Assembly: GCF_030605225.1 (NCBI RefSeq)
Contig: NZ_JAUWAV010000002.1
Location: forward strand, 71,365 to 135,364
DNA: 64,000 bases
Reading direction: 5' to 3'
Source: Geoalkalibacter sp.
GTDB lineage: Bacteria > Desulfobacterota > Desulfuromonadia > Desulfuromonadales > Geoalkalibacteraceae
Shown here: in pieces, positions 50,077 through 58,719 of the stretch
How the letters are laid out: every line of letters starts with the position of its first letter
Position numbering within the stretch: the stretch's first letter is position 1
Program-made: the position numbers and the translations under genes
The notes under the pieces: model-generated
Seen by the model: only the letters and a program-made list of their open reading frames with translations
Told to the model about the DNA's origin: nothing
Database searches by the model: none

Positions 50077-50901
50077 GTGAAAACCCTTCTTATTTCCCTT
50101 CTCGTTGTTGCCTTCTGTTCATCCCCTTTGAGCGCCGAGCCCCCCGAATTGGGCAAGGTCAGCGGTCGCCTCCAGCACGAGGGCACCGACAGCTATCAGG
50201 GCGTGGCCTCCTTGTGGGATCTTTCCTTGGGCAAGGTGCCCGATCCGCGCCGCTACATCGTCATCCCCAGCGCCACGGCGGTGCTTGAGGCCGACGGCCG
50301 CTTCGAACTGCGCGCGCCGCCTGGAACCTATTACGTCGGCGCCGTGCTGCGCACTACTCCCGGTCCGCCCGTGGGTCCGCCGCGCCCGGGCGATCTGGTG
50401 TTCATGAGTCCCGATGCCGAAGGGGGCCATCTCAAAGTCGAGGTGCGCTCCGGGGAAACCACCGATGTCGGGGTGCGCTCCGGGGGTTGGGTCTACGAGG
50501 GTTTTGCCGGGGAAACGGAGCTGGCCGTCGAAGGGACGATCCGTGATCTGGCGGGCGAGCCGGTGGCCGGTCTGCTGGTGTTTGCCTTCGCCGACCCGGG
50601 CATGTCGCAGCAGCCCGTCGGGGTGTCGGAGCGCACCGATGCCCAGGGTCGCTACCTGCTGCGTCTGGGCCGCGCCCAGACGGTGTACCTGCGGGCGCGG
50701 GAATCCTACGGCGGCGGCCCCCTGGCCGGCGGAGGCTATGTCGGCGTCTACGGCGGCGCCGAGCCGCAAGCGCTGGAAGTGCCGGACAAGGGGCGGGTGT
50801 CGGGCATCGACATCGAGGTTCTCAAGCTGCCTCCCGCGGGCACCGATGAGCGTCGCTCCATGCGGCCGGAACAGCCGCCGGAGGGGATGGGCAAGGAATA
50901 A
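50077..50901 (+). CDS. Secreted protein with carboxypeptidase-regulatory-like beta domains
   Basis: A 274-residue protein with GTG start at 50077 after GGCGAGG. Signal peptide (MKTLLISLLVVAFCSSPLSA). Two Ig/transthyretin-like beta modules: VSGRLQHEGTDSYQGVASLWD ... ADGRFELRAPPGTYYVGAVLR, and VEGTIRDLAGEPVAGLLVFAF ... TDAQGRYLLRLGRAQTVYLRARE. The tail is Pro/Glu/Met-rich. Such domains mediate surface attachment. It is the third gene after the sigma-54 promoter, so probably belongs to the same extracellular system. Confidence 0.78.
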   Translation: MKTLLISLLVVAFCSSPLSAEPPELGKVSGRLQHEGTDSYQGVASLWDLSLGKVPDPRRYIVIPSATAVLEADGRFELRAPPGTYYVGAVLRTTPGPPVGPPRPGDLVFMSPDAEGGHLKVEVRSGETTDVGVRSGGWVYEGFAGETELAVEGTIRDLAGEPVAGLLVFAFADPGMSQQPVGVSERTDAQGRYLLRLGRAQTVYLRARESYGGGPLAGGGYVGVYGGAEPQALEVPDKGRVSGIDIEVLKLPPAGTDERRSMRPEQPPEGMGKE

Positions 50902-50993
50902 CAAAGAGTTTGTTGAGGCACCGTCTTACAGATCCATGATGCAATGCCGGAAAAGAACTAAATTCTCCCGGGCGCACATTTCGAGCCGGTCGA

Positions 50994-51322
50994 TCAGGGT
51001 TTTTTCATCTCTTCAAGGGCTTTTTTCAAGGGCGGCAGTTCGTTTTCAATCACCAGCCAGACGAGCTTGAGATCCAGGCCGAGATAGCCGTGGACCAGGA
51101 TATTGCGAAAGCCCGACATTGCCCGCCAGTCGATTTCCGGGCGATTTTTTTTGCATTCGTCGCTGAGCCGTTGGCTCGATTCCGCCAGGGTTTGCAGATT
51201 TCTCACCACCGCGTCCCGCGCCAGTTCTGAGTCGAAAAAATCGTTTCGTCCGCCGGGCAGATATGGGAAATGCATTCGAGCATGTACTCGATGAGGGCCG
51301 CGTCCCTTTCGTTGCCTTTCAT
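50994..51322 (-). pseudogene. HEPN-domain toxin (HepT-like), frameshifted
   Basis: The expected start ATG at 51322 overlaps the antitoxin stop as ATGA and reads MKGNERDAALIEYMLECISHIC, typical of HepT. The continuation GGRNDFFDSELARDAVVRNL ... WRAMSGFRNILVHGYLGLDLKLVW, containing the catalytic R-x4-H (RNILVH), lies in another frame. The shift occurs between about 51250 and 51265, and one inserted base would restore a single HEPN domain. So the toxin is either inactivated or a sequencing error is present. With an active RNase toxin lost, the antitoxin would be a relic. Confidence 0.72.
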
Positions 51323-51603
51323 AGATCCACCGCCTGTTCAAGCACCTTCTCGCGGATCCGGGGATGCAGCGCCGCGGGCGTGACCACGTCGACCCTTCGA
51401 CCGAGCCGTTCCTGAAGGTCCATCAGTAGCCCGCCCAGGGCCAGAGCCGAACGCCCTTCCTCAAGATCGACGAGCAGATCGATGTCGCTTTGCGGCCCTC
51501 CCTCGTCTCGGGCCAGCGAGCCGAAGAGACCTACCCGCACGGCACCCCGCTCGGCCGCCAGTTTTTTGATCGCTTCCCGATGTTGTTCGATAAACGGGTC
51601 CAT
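51319..51603 (-). CDS. mntA: MNT-type nucleotidyltransferase antitoxin
   Basis: A 94-residue minimal nucleotidyltransferase. The catalytic signature GS-x10-DxD is intact (GSLARDEGGPQSDIDLLVDL). In HEPN-MNT systems this protein neutralises its toxin by adding AMP to a tyrosine near the RNase site. It is encoded upstream of, and overlaps, the frameshifted HEPN gene by 4 bp, the classic order. ATG at 51603 with a GGAGAAAAAC ribosome site. Confidence 0.88.
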   Translation of the reverse strand: MDPFIEQHREAIKKLAAERGAVRVGLFGSLARDEGGPQSDIDLLVDLEEGRSALALGGLLMDLQERLGRRVDVVTPAALHPRIREKVLEQAVDL

Positions 51604-51701
51604 GTTTTTCTCCTTTGCGGTGCACGTATACTACCGAGGCGCTTTTGTCCCGGCAACGCAATTCTGGTCGGCGTACACGCAGGGTTCAGCAAAGAGGGAG
51701 G

Positions 51702-51869
51702 TCAGTTTTCGGGGGGATGGTCACACGACCGGTTCAACTCCTCAAAGAGAGCGATCTGCTCGGCCATGGACAACTTTTTTTTGCACCCGGTACGCAGGCA
51801 CAGGCGACAGCGGTCGTCCGAACACCACTGGCACATCTTGCAGTCGGGGCAGGGGTGTTTTTTGTCCAT
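51702..51869 (-). CDS. Small cysteine-rich protein
   Basis: A 55-residue protein read directly from the sequence: MDKKHPCPDCKMCQWC..., with eight cysteines arranged as C-x2-C-x2-C-x2-C and C-x2-C-x4-C, followed by a helix (LSMAEQIALFEELNRSC). GAGGTGCTGCC lies upstream. The spacing suggests a zinc-ribbon or iron-sulfur site. I do not recognise a named family. It is 20 bp downstream of the MATE-like gene on the same strand and may be its operon partner. Confidence 0.65.
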   Translation of the reverse strand: MDKKHPCPDCKMCQWCSDDRCRLCLRTGCKKKLSMAEQIALFEELNRSCDHPPEN

Positions 51870-51889
51870 GGCAGCACCTCACTGCAAGT

Positions 51890-53200
51890 TTAGCCCCTCG
51901 GCGGTGTCTCGGCAAACAAGGCGGCGGCGCGGGGCTGGCGGTTGCGGTGGCGGTGCATGTAGACAAGTTCGAAAAATTCCGCCGAGACGATGAGGAAGAT
52001 GGCGACCGCCACGCCCGGCACGGGCAGGGGCACGAGCAGCAGCGCCCCCCAGCAGAACAGCAGGTAACAAAGCTTGTAGAGAGTGGCGCGGCCCAGAAAA
52101 CCGGTCTGGTGGTTTTGGGTGAACAGGCCGCGCAGCAGGTTCGCGGCGCCGTGGAAGATGGGATAGAGGGCGCAGCAGGCCAGGGGCAGGGCGATATAGG
52201 CGCGCATCTCGGCGTCCAGACCCATGACGGTGCCGAGAATGGGGCCATTGAGGGGGTAAGCGGTGAGAATCAGCAGGGCGGCCAGGGAGCCGGACACCCG
52301 GCGGTGAAAACGCAGCAGCGCCGGATAATCCGCGGCGTTGCGCACCAGGGTCTGATAGGCCTGTTGCAGATTGCGCAGGGGGCCCGCGAGCAAAAACAGA
52401 AAGCCGCGGATGACGCCGAAGGCGGCCAGGGCCAGGGCGCCGTCGGGCAGGCGGCTGATGATGGCGTTGATCAGCAGCGGAATGGTGTATTGCAGGCTCG
52501 AAGCGAGAGCCAGCGGCAGGGAGAAGCGAAAGATTTCGCCGAGACTGTGCTCCCTGACACCCTGATAATCGACGCGGCAGCGCCGCGCGAACCAAGCCGC
52601 GAAGAGCGTCTCCACGGCAATGCAGCCCAGCAGCGCCAGTGCCGCCAAGCGGGCGCCCGACAACCAGGGCGCCCCCAGGGCGAGAAAGGCGAGCAGCGCG
52701 CCGATGCGGATGCCGGTGGCGATGGACACCAGCCCGGTGCGCCGCGCCTGGATGGTCAATCCCTGCAGCAGGCCGCGCGCTCCGGTGAGAAAGGGCAGGG
52801 GCACGAGAATCGCCAGCACCGCCTGGACTTCAACGGCGACCTGTTCCTCGACGCCGAGAAAGCGATAGAGCACGAAATCCCCGACGGGCGTCCAGGCGAG
52901 CAGCGCCAGCAGCACGGCGACGTAGACGGCGGTGAGCAGAACAAAAGCCCAGGTGGCGTAGAGGCTTTTGCGCCCGCGTACCATGGCGATGGTGATGGCC
53001 TGGTTCTGGTAGGAGGGCGCGGCGACGAACATGTGCAGCACCATGGCCACGGAAAAAGCGGCCAGGGAGGTTATGGGGTCTTGCTGGCGCGCCAGGGCGG
53101 CGTTGATGAAGGAATGGGAGACGCTCATGAACTGCACGTTGAGCATGAGCGGAAAGAAAAACCAGGAGATTTCGCGCAGGGTCAGCGGCTTCTCGGTCAC
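51890..53200 (-). CDS. MATE-like multidrug/oligosaccharide-lipid transporter family protein
   Basis: A 436-residue integral membrane protein with about 12 hydrophobic segments in two homologous halves. Features include FPLMLNVQFMSVSHSFINAALARQ near the N-terminus and IFRFSLPLALASSLQYTIPLLINAIIS at the start of the second half, as in MATE/MVF-type flippases and ANK-like proteins. The GTG start overlaps the stop of gph by 4 bp, giving translational coupling. The substrate cannot be predicted. Confidence 0.78.
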   Translation of the reverse strand: MTEKPLTLREISWFFFPLMLNVQFMSVSHSFINAALARQQDPITSLAAFSVAMVLHMFVAAPSYQNQAITIAMVRGRKSLYATWAFVLLTAVYVAVLLALLAWTPVGDFVLYRFLGVEEQVAVEVQAVLAILVPLPFLTGARGLLQGLTIQARRTGLVSIATGIRIGALLAFLALGAPWLSGARLAALALLGCIAVETLFAAWFARRCRVDYQGVREHSLGEIFRFSLPLALASSLQYTIPLLINAIISRLPDGALALAAFGVIRGFLFLLAGPLRNLQQAYQTLVRNAADYPALLRFHRRVSGSLAALLILTAYPLNGPILGTVMGLDAEMRAYIALPLACCALYPIFHGAANLLRGLFTQNHQTGFLGRATLYKLCYLLFCWGALLLVPLPVPGVAVAIFLIVSAEFFELVYMHRHRNRQPRAAALFAETPPRG

Positions 53201-53835
53201 GCGCCGGCCCCGGGAAACAGACGCAGCAGATCCGCCGGTCGTTCGGCGTGAAAATCCGGCGCCAGGCCGTCGTCGTGCCCCAGGCCCCAGGCGCAGAAGC
53301 AGATCGCCGTACCGGCGGCGCGTCCCGCGTAGAGATCGGTATGGTGGTCGCCGATCATCACCGCCTGTTCGGGGACGGCGCCGAGCCGGCGCAGCGCTTC
53401 AAGCAGGGGCGCGGGATCGGGCTTCTTGGTCGCGCAGCTGTCGCCGCCGACCAGCACCGCGAAGTGATGGGTGAGCCCCAGTCCGTCAAGCAACTCGCGG
53501 CTCAGGCGCCAGGGTTTGTTGGTGACCACCGCCAGTTTTGCCGGTGGGTGGCGCTGCAAAAAATCGACAATGCCCGGATAGGGGCGAGTCTGGTCGAGAA
53601 GGTGGTGCTCATAAAGGCTCAGAAAGCGCTCCAGATGGGCGTCGCTGAAAGCGCCGGGCGGCAGGGCCCGGCTGACCAGCAGGCGCGCCCCGTCGCCGAC
53701 GTACTCCCGCACTTGCGCCAGGGTGAGGTCGGGCAGGGAGAGCTCGCGGCGCAGGGCGTTGACGGCGGTGCCCAGATCGGCGACGGAATCGACCAGGGTG
53801 CCGTCGAGGTCTAGGAGAAAGGTGTCCGGTGTCAT
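53197..53835 (-). CDS. gph: Phosphoglycolate phosphatase (HAD family)
   Basis: A 212-residue HAD hydrolase. Motif I DLDGTLVDS with nucleophile Asp, a small helical cap (VREYVGDGARLLVSRAL), motif II (VVTNKP), motif III Lys (ATKKPDPAPLLEAL) and motif IV (MIGDHHTDLYAGRAAG). The cap is typical of Gph, which removes 2-phosphoglycolate formed from DNA-repair ends. Other small phosphate esters are possible. Confidence 0.85.
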   Translation of the reverse strand: MTPDTFLLDLDGTLVDSVADLGTAVNALRRELSLPDLTLAQVREYVGDGARLLVSRALPPGAFSDAHLERFLSLYEHHLLDQTRPYPGIVDFLQRHPPAKLAVVTNKPWRLSRELLDGLGLTHHFAVLVGGDSCATKKPDPAPLLEALRRLGAVPEQAVMIGDHHTDLYAGRAAGTAICFCAWGLGHDDGLAPDFHAERPADLLRLFPGAGA

Positions 53836-53843
53836 GGAAGAAG

Positions 53844-55226
53844 TCAGAATAGCCCTGCAAGCCAGGTGAAGAGCCCCGTCTCGCGCATTTTGTAGAACAG
53901 CACGACCGCGATGGCCGCCGGGGAAACAAAGCGGATCAGAAAATGCCAGAGGGGATAGACCCAGCCCGAGCCGCCCGCCACCAGTTCCTCCTTTTCCTCG
54001 CTGCCGCTCCAGAACCAGCCGACGTAGATGGAAATCAGCAGGCCGCTGAGGGGCAGCAGGTAATTGGACGCCAGCAGATCGGCGGAATCGAAAAAGCTGC
54101 GCTCACCGATCAGCGTCCACTCGGCCAGGGAGTTGTAGGACAGGGCCGTGGGCAGGCCGACGACAAAGGCCAGCCCGGCGAGAAAGCTGGTGGAGCGCTT
54201 GCGGCCCCAGCCGCGCTCGTCGATGAGATAGGCGACCTGCGCCTCCAGCAGGGAAATGGCGCTGGTCAGGGCGGCGAAGGAGAGCAGCAGGAAAAACAGG
54301 ATGGCGAGCACGTAGCCGCCGGGCAACTGGGAGAACACCACGGGAATGGTCTTGAAAATCAGCCCCGGGCCTGCCCCGGGCTCCATGCCCACGGAAAAGA
54401 CGATGGGAAAGATGGCCAGGCCCGCCATGACCGCGATGAGGGTATCGAGCCCGACGATGCGCAGGCTCGAGCCGAGCAGATCCTCGTTGCGCCTGAGGTA
54501 GGAGCCGTAGGTGATCATGGCCGCCATGCCCAGGGACAGGGTGAAGAAGGCGTGGCCCATGGCTTCGAGCACCGCGCCGGGGGTGAGCTTGTGGAAATCG
54601 GGGCGGAACATGAAGGTGATGCCCTCCCAGGCGCCGGGGCTGAGCATGCCGTTCATGAACAGCAGCACCAGCAGGGCGAAGAGCACCGGCATGAGGATCT
54701 TGCTCCAGCGCTCGATGCCTTTTTGCACCCCGCCGATGACGATGCCCAGACACAGCAGGATGAAGACCAGATGCCAGAGGATCTGCCGCGGCCCGTCGGC
54801 GATCAGGCCGTCGAAGAGCCCTTCAATTTCTCCGGCGGGCAAGCCGCTGAAGCCGCCGCGCAGGGCGCGCAGCACGTAATCCAGCGTCCAGCCGGCCACC
54901 ACGGAATAGTAGGAGAGAATCAGAAAGGCGGCGCCGACACTGATCCAGCCCGCTGCCGTCCAGGGCGAGCGTTTGCCTTGCAGCTGAATGAAGGCGCCCA
55001 CGGCGTCGCGGCGGGTGTGGCGACCGATCATGAACTCGGCCATCATGATGGGCAGGCCGATGAGCAGGATGCACACCAGATAGACCAGAACGAAGGCGCC
55101 GCCGCCGTTCTGGCCGACGACGTAGGGGAATTTCCAGATATTACCAAGACCGACGGCGCTGCCGGCGGCGGCGAGAATGAAGCCGAGGCGAGAGGCCCAC
55201 AGGGAGCGCGGTTCAGGCTGGGTCAT
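53844..55226 (-). CDS. Neurotransmitter:sodium symporter (NSS) family transporter
   Basis: A 460-residue membrane protein of the LeuT/SNF fold with about 12 helices. The TM1 signature is intact: LGFILAAAGSAVGLGNIWKFPYVVGQNGGGAFVLVYL. YYSVVAGWTLDYVL (TM3), SLGMAAMITYGSYL (TM6) and FAALTSAISLLEAQVAYL (TM8) carry sodium and substrate residues. It probably imports amino acids with sodium. It is 8 bp upstream of gph on the same strand. Confidence 0.92.
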   Translation of the reverse strand: MTQPEPRSLWASRLGFILAAAGSAVGLGNIWKFPYVVGQNGGGAFVLVYLVCILLIGLPIMMAEFMIGRHTRRDAVGAFIQLQGKRSPWTAAGWISVGAAFLILSYYSVVAGWTLDYVLRALRGGFSGLPAGEIEGLFDGLIADGPRQILWHLVFILLCLGIVIGGVQKGIERWSKILMPVLFALLVLLFMNGMLSPGAWEGITFMFRPDFHKLTPGAVLEAMGHAFFTLSLGMAAMITYGSYLRRNEDLLGSSLRIVGLDTLIAVMAGLAIFPIVFSVGMEPGAGPGLIFKTIPVVFSQLPGGYVLAILFFLLLSFAALTSAISLLEAQVAYLIDERGWGRKRSTSFLAGLAFVVGLPTALSYNSLAEWTLIGERSFFDSADLLASNYLLPLSGLLISIYVGWFWSGSEEKEELVAGGSGWVYPLWHFLIRFVSPAAIAVVLFYKMRETGLFTWLAGLF

Positions 55227-55265
55227 GAAGAAACCTCGCGGTGGGCGGCGCGCGAAACCGGTTCG

Positions 55266-55952
55266 TCAGCCGCGTTCGCCAAAAATTGCCGTGCCGATGC
55301 GCACCAGGGTGGCGCCCTCCTCGACGGCCACGGCGAAATCATGGCTCATGCCCATGGAGAGTTCGTCCATGGCCACGCCAGGAAGGCCCAGGGCCGAGAT
55401 GGCGGCGGCCAGTGCGCGCAAGCGGCGAAAAAAAGGCCGAACCTCCTCGGCATCAGCGAAAAAGGGCGGCAGGCACATCAGCCCCCGCACCCGCAGATGG
55501 GGCAGGGCGGCCAGGGCGCGCACCAGTTCGGTGGCCTGGTTCTCCGCCACGCCCGATTTGCTGTCTTCCTCGCCGAGGTTGACCTGCACCAGGACCTCGA
55601 CGCTTCGGCCGAGGCGCCCCCATTGACGGTCGATTTCCTCGGCGAGGGACAGCCGATCGACGCTGTGGATCATGGCGATGCGGCCGCGCAGGTATTTGAC
55701 CTTGTTGCTTTGCAGATGACCGATGAAATGCCAGTCCACCGGATTGCGCACGGCGTCGGCCTTGTCGAGGAATTCCTGCACGTAGCTCTCGCCGAACAGC
55801 CGCTGTCCGGCGGCGAAGGCTTCATCGATGAGAGAGGCGGGCTTGGTCTTGGATACGGCGACCAGGCGAACCGCCCGTGGGTCGCGTTCAACGCGGCGGC
55901 AGGCGGCGGCGATTTCGGCGCGAATGCTGGAGAGATTGGCGGCAAGGGTCAT
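55266..55952 (-). CDS. yggS: YggS/PROSC family PLP-binding protein
   Basis: A 228-residue alanine-racemase-fold protein. The PLP lysine lies in RLVAVSKTKPASLIDEAF, with FGESYVQEFLDK, WHFIGHLQSNKVKYL and a C-terminal phosphate cup (DELSMGMSHDFAVAVEEGATLVRIGTAIFG). It maintains pyridoxal phosphate homeostasis and has no known catalytic activity. It is 39 bp upstream of the NSS gene, on the same strand. Confidence 0.93.
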   Translation of the reverse strand: MTLAANLSSIRAEIAAACRRVERDPRAVRLVAVSKTKPASLIDEAFAAGQRLFGESYVQEFLDKADAVRNPVDWHFIGHLQSNKVKYLRGRIAMIHSVDRLSLAEEIDRQWGRLGRSVEVLVQVNLGEEDSKSGVAENQATELVRALAALPHLRVRGLMCLPPFFADAEEVRPFFRRLRALAAAISALGLPGVAMDELSMGMSHDFAVAVEEGATLVRIGTAIFGERG

Positions 55953-55986
55953 GGCGCGGCCGGATAGGCGGAATTCAGGGGGATGC

Positions 55987-56619
55987 TCAGGATGCGGGAA
56001 GGATCGCCCCCTGCGCGAGGAGCGCGTCGATCACTTCGCTCAGGGGCAGTCCCACCACGCTGGTGTAGCTGCCTTCGATGGCGCGCACCATGTAGGCGCC
56101 CAGCCCCTGAATGGCGTAGGAACCGGCCTTGTCGCGCGGTTCACCGCTGGCAATGTACCCCGCGATCTCCGCCTCTGTCAACTCTCGGAAAAGCACCCGG
56201 GTGAGCACCGCGCCGCTCAGGGTGCGCCCGCTGTGGCGGTCGTGCAAGGCAAATCCCGAATGGACTTCGTGTCGGCGTCCCGACAGGGCGCGCAGCATGA
56301 CGGCGGCTTCCCGGTCGTCGGCGGGTTTGCCGAGGAGCAGACCGTCCTGCACGACGATGGTGTCGCTGCCGAGAAACCAGCGCTCGCCGGGCTCGGCACG
56401 CGCGGCGACATCCAGTGCCTTGGCCTCGCTCAGGCGGATCACGTGGGGGCGCGGCTCCTCGCCGGCCAGAGGCGTTTCCTCGACCCCGCTGGGTTGGATG
56501 CGAAAGCGCAGGCCGAGGCCGGCCAGCAGATCGCGGCGGCGGGGCGAGGCCGAGGCGAGTACCAGGCCTTGCGCGGCGTTGCGGAAAAGTTGAGGGTGGT
56601 GCGGTGTCAAGGGAGACAT
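55987..56619 (-). CDS. maf: Maf-like nucleoside triphosphate pyrophosphatase
   Basis: A 210-residue Maf/YceF protein. N-terminal LVLASASPRRRDLLAGLGL, the metal-binding ETP and SEAKA motifs, and the SDTIVVQDGLLLGKP block with the catalytic Asp. A later GSYAIQGLGAYMVRAIEGSYTSVVGLPLSEV block matches the dTTP/UTP-type (YhdE-like) subgroup. It hydrolyses modified or non-canonical nucleotides and is linked to septum control. 34 bp before yggS. Confidence 0.93.
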   Translation of the reverse strand: MSPLTPHHPQLFRNAAQGLVLASASPRRRDLLAGLGLRFRIQPSGVEETPLAGEEPRPHVIRLSEAKALDVAARAEPGERWFLGSDTIVVQDGLLLGKPADDREAAVMLRALSGRRHEVHSGFALHDRHSGRTLSGAVLTRVLFRELTEAEIAGYIASGEPRDKAGSYAIQGLGAYMVRAIEGSYTSVVGLPLSEVIDALLAQGAILPAS

Positions 56620-56664
56620 CCTCTCGGGGCGCTTTCGGGAGAAGAGAAGGAGCCTGGTCCGGTC

Positions 56665-58719
56665 TCAGGCCGTGGTTGCCTGGTCCGCGCGGTAATTGAG
56701 CTCATAGAGGATGGTGCGGTTGCGTCCTTCGCTCTTGGCTCGGTAGAGCGCCATGTCGGCGGCGTTGATCAGGGTGCGCGGCGTGTTGCCGTCGGTGGGA
56801 AAGGACGCGATGCCCATGCTCGCGGTGAGCTTTCCCAGGGGCAGATCCTTCTCCCGGGGAAAGATCTCCTTCTCGATGGCATGGCGGATGCGCTCGGCCA
56901 CCAGCAGCGATTCCTTTTTGGAGGTGGCAGGCAGCAGGATGCAGAATTCCTCGCCGCCGAAGCGGGTGACGATATCCATTTCCCGCGCCGAATGGCGCAG
57001 CAGGCGCGCGGTGCGCTTGAGGGCCTTGTCGCCGCCCAGATGCCCGCACAGATCGTTGTAGTGCTTGAAATTGTCCAGATCGAGCATGATCAGGGTCAGG
57101 GACAGCTCCTGGCGCAGGCTGCGGCTGATCTCCTCTTCCAGGCGCCGCTCCAGGAAGCGTCGGTTGTAGAGCCCGGTCAGGGGATCGGTAACGGAGAGCT
57201 CCTCCAGGGCGGCGGCCCGCTCCAGGGATTCGGTGCGCTCGATGAGCGCCGAGAAGTGCGGCGCGAAGGAGGTCAGCAGGCGCAGATCGGTCTCGTCGAA
57301 AGTGGCCTGGTTTTCCTTGTCGGAGAGATTGAGCACCGCGAAGATCTCGCCGCGCACCTTGAGGGGCACGCTGATGAAGGATTTGGTGCGAAAGCGCGGC
57401 CGATTGGCGCTGCGCACCCGTTCGTCCTTCTCGATGTCGTTGACCAGCAGGGGATGACCGCTGCTCACCACCCGCCCGGCGATGCCGCTGCCCACCCGCA
57501 CTTTCATGTTGCGCGCCAGCTCGGGATTCATGCCCTTGCCGGCTTCGATATAGAGGTGTTCGCCGTCCTCGTCGAGAATCATCAGCGAGCCCTTGGAGGC
57601 GCGCAGCATCCCGGCGGAGAGATCGAGAATGCGGGTGAACAGGGCCTCGCGGTGATCCACCAGGGACAAGTCGCTGATCATCTGAATGATCTGCTCGGAA
57701 ATGGTGGCTTCCAGGGCCTGCTCGCGTTCCTTCTCCAGGCGCAGCATGCGCTGCGCGGCCCGTCCGGCCAGCAGTTCGACGAGCAGCAGATCGCGCGGCG
57801 CCAACTCGGCGTCAAACAGGGCGAGGGTTCCGAGGAACTGACCCTCGGCGCTCAACGGCTGACAGGAGACCCGCTCGCCCTTGACGCCGGGCAGTCGCTG
57901 CAGGGCGTCCTCGTCCTCGAGGACGTAGCGGCGCGCCGCCGCCGGGCGCAGCAGCAGGGCGAGCTGTTCATCGCTCAAAGCGACCGGCTCCGGCAGCCAC
58001 TGTCCCAGACAGCGCAGCATGGGGCGGCGTTCGGCGCCCGTGGGCAGGATCACCGCGGCACGGGAGAGATCAAACAGCACGGCCAGGGTTTCGCCGACCA
58101 GTTGCAGCACCTCGGCGGAGGAGTTCAGGCGGTCGAGCTCGGGCATCAGGCCGATGATGGCGTTGAGGCGCAGCATGGTGCGCTCGAAGGCCAGGGCGTA
58201 AAGGCTGCCGTTTTGCAGGGCGGGAAGAATCTCCGCCGTTTTTTCCGCGACGGCGCGCAGTTCGTCCTCGGAGGAAGTGGGCAGTTTGGTCAATTCCTCG
58301 ATGAGGGTCGGGCCGTTGAGGTTTTTCTCCCGGGCCAGCAATTCAATGGAGGATTGATTGAGCTGAGCGTCGCGCACGCCGCCACCGAGCAGGCAGCAGC
58401 TTTGGGAGCGGCTGAGCTTGAAGGGCACGACGAAATTGAGCAGGCCGGTCTTGCAGCGAAACACCGTCGGCTCGTTGCGGTTGATGGCCTGGGCAAGCAC
58501 GTTTTCGTGGCCGGTGCGGCAGATCTCGTCGCACAGCAGCGAATGGCCGCCGGGGCCGAGCACGGGAAAGAGCGCGAGAGAATGGCACAGCAGGCCGCGG
58601 CTTTCGCAATACAGGGCGAGGGCGTAGGGCGCAAGGAACGGATAGGTCTGGAGCGCTTCCAGCATTTCCGCGGGATTGAGCGTGGTCAGGTTGTCCAAGG
58701 CGCTGCCTCTGTTGCCCAT
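56665..58719 (-). CDS. Diguanylate cyclase with PocR, two GAF-like domains and GGDEF
   Basis: A 684-residue soluble protein. Residues about 20-170 resemble a PocR sensor (ALYCESRGLLCHSLALFPVLG, FRCKTGLLNFVVPFKLSRSQSCCLLGGG) with several cysteines. Two GAF-type domains follow at about 210-340 and 355-505 (GSGIAGRVVSSGHPLLVNDIEKD). The GGDEF domain (about 515-670) has active site GGEEF, an intact I-site RxxD (REMD) five residues upstream, and the guanine-binding Asn and Asp in NDLCGHLGGDKAL. Retaining Asp rather than Ser at the latter site argues for c-di-GMP synthesis rather than Hypr cGAMP synthesis. Likely ligand-regulated, possibly by redox or a small molecule. Confidence 0.9.
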   Translation of the reverse strand: MGNRGSALDNLTTLNPAEMLEALQTYPFLAPYALALYCESRGLLCHSLALFPVLGPGGHSLLCDEICRTGHENVLAQAINRNEPTVFRCKTGLLNFVVPFKLSRSQSCCLLGGGVRDAQLNQSSIELLAREKNLNGPTLIEELTKLPTSSEDELRAVAEKTAEILPALQNGSLYALAFERTMLRLNAIIGLMPELDRLNSSAEVLQLVGETLAVLFDLSRAAVILPTGAERRPMLRCLGQWLPEPVALSDEQLALLLRPAAARRYVLEDEDALQRLPGVKGERVSCQPLSAEGQFLGTLALFDAELAPRDLLLVELLAGRAAQRMLRLEKEREQALEATISEQIIQMISDLSLVDHREALFTRILDLSAGMLRASKGSLMILDEDGEHLYIEAGKGMNPELARNMKVRVGSGIAGRVVSSGHPLLVNDIEKDERVRSANRPRFRTKSFISVPLKVRGEIFAVLNLSDKENQATFDETDLRLLTSFAPHFSALIERTESLERAAALEELSVTDPLTGLYNRRFLERRLEEEISRSLRQELSLTLIMLDLDNFKHYNDLCGHLGGDKALKRTARLLRHSAREMDIVTRFGGEEFCILLPATSKKESLLVAERIRHAIEKEIFPREKDLPLGKLTASMGIASFPTDGNTPRTLINAADMALYRAKSEGRNRTILYELNYRADQATTA

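Noticed and set aside
56940-57100. Hypr (cGAMP-producing) GGDEF
   Set aside because: The guanine-binding Asp in GHLGGDKAL is retained, whereas Hypr enzymes carry Ser there.
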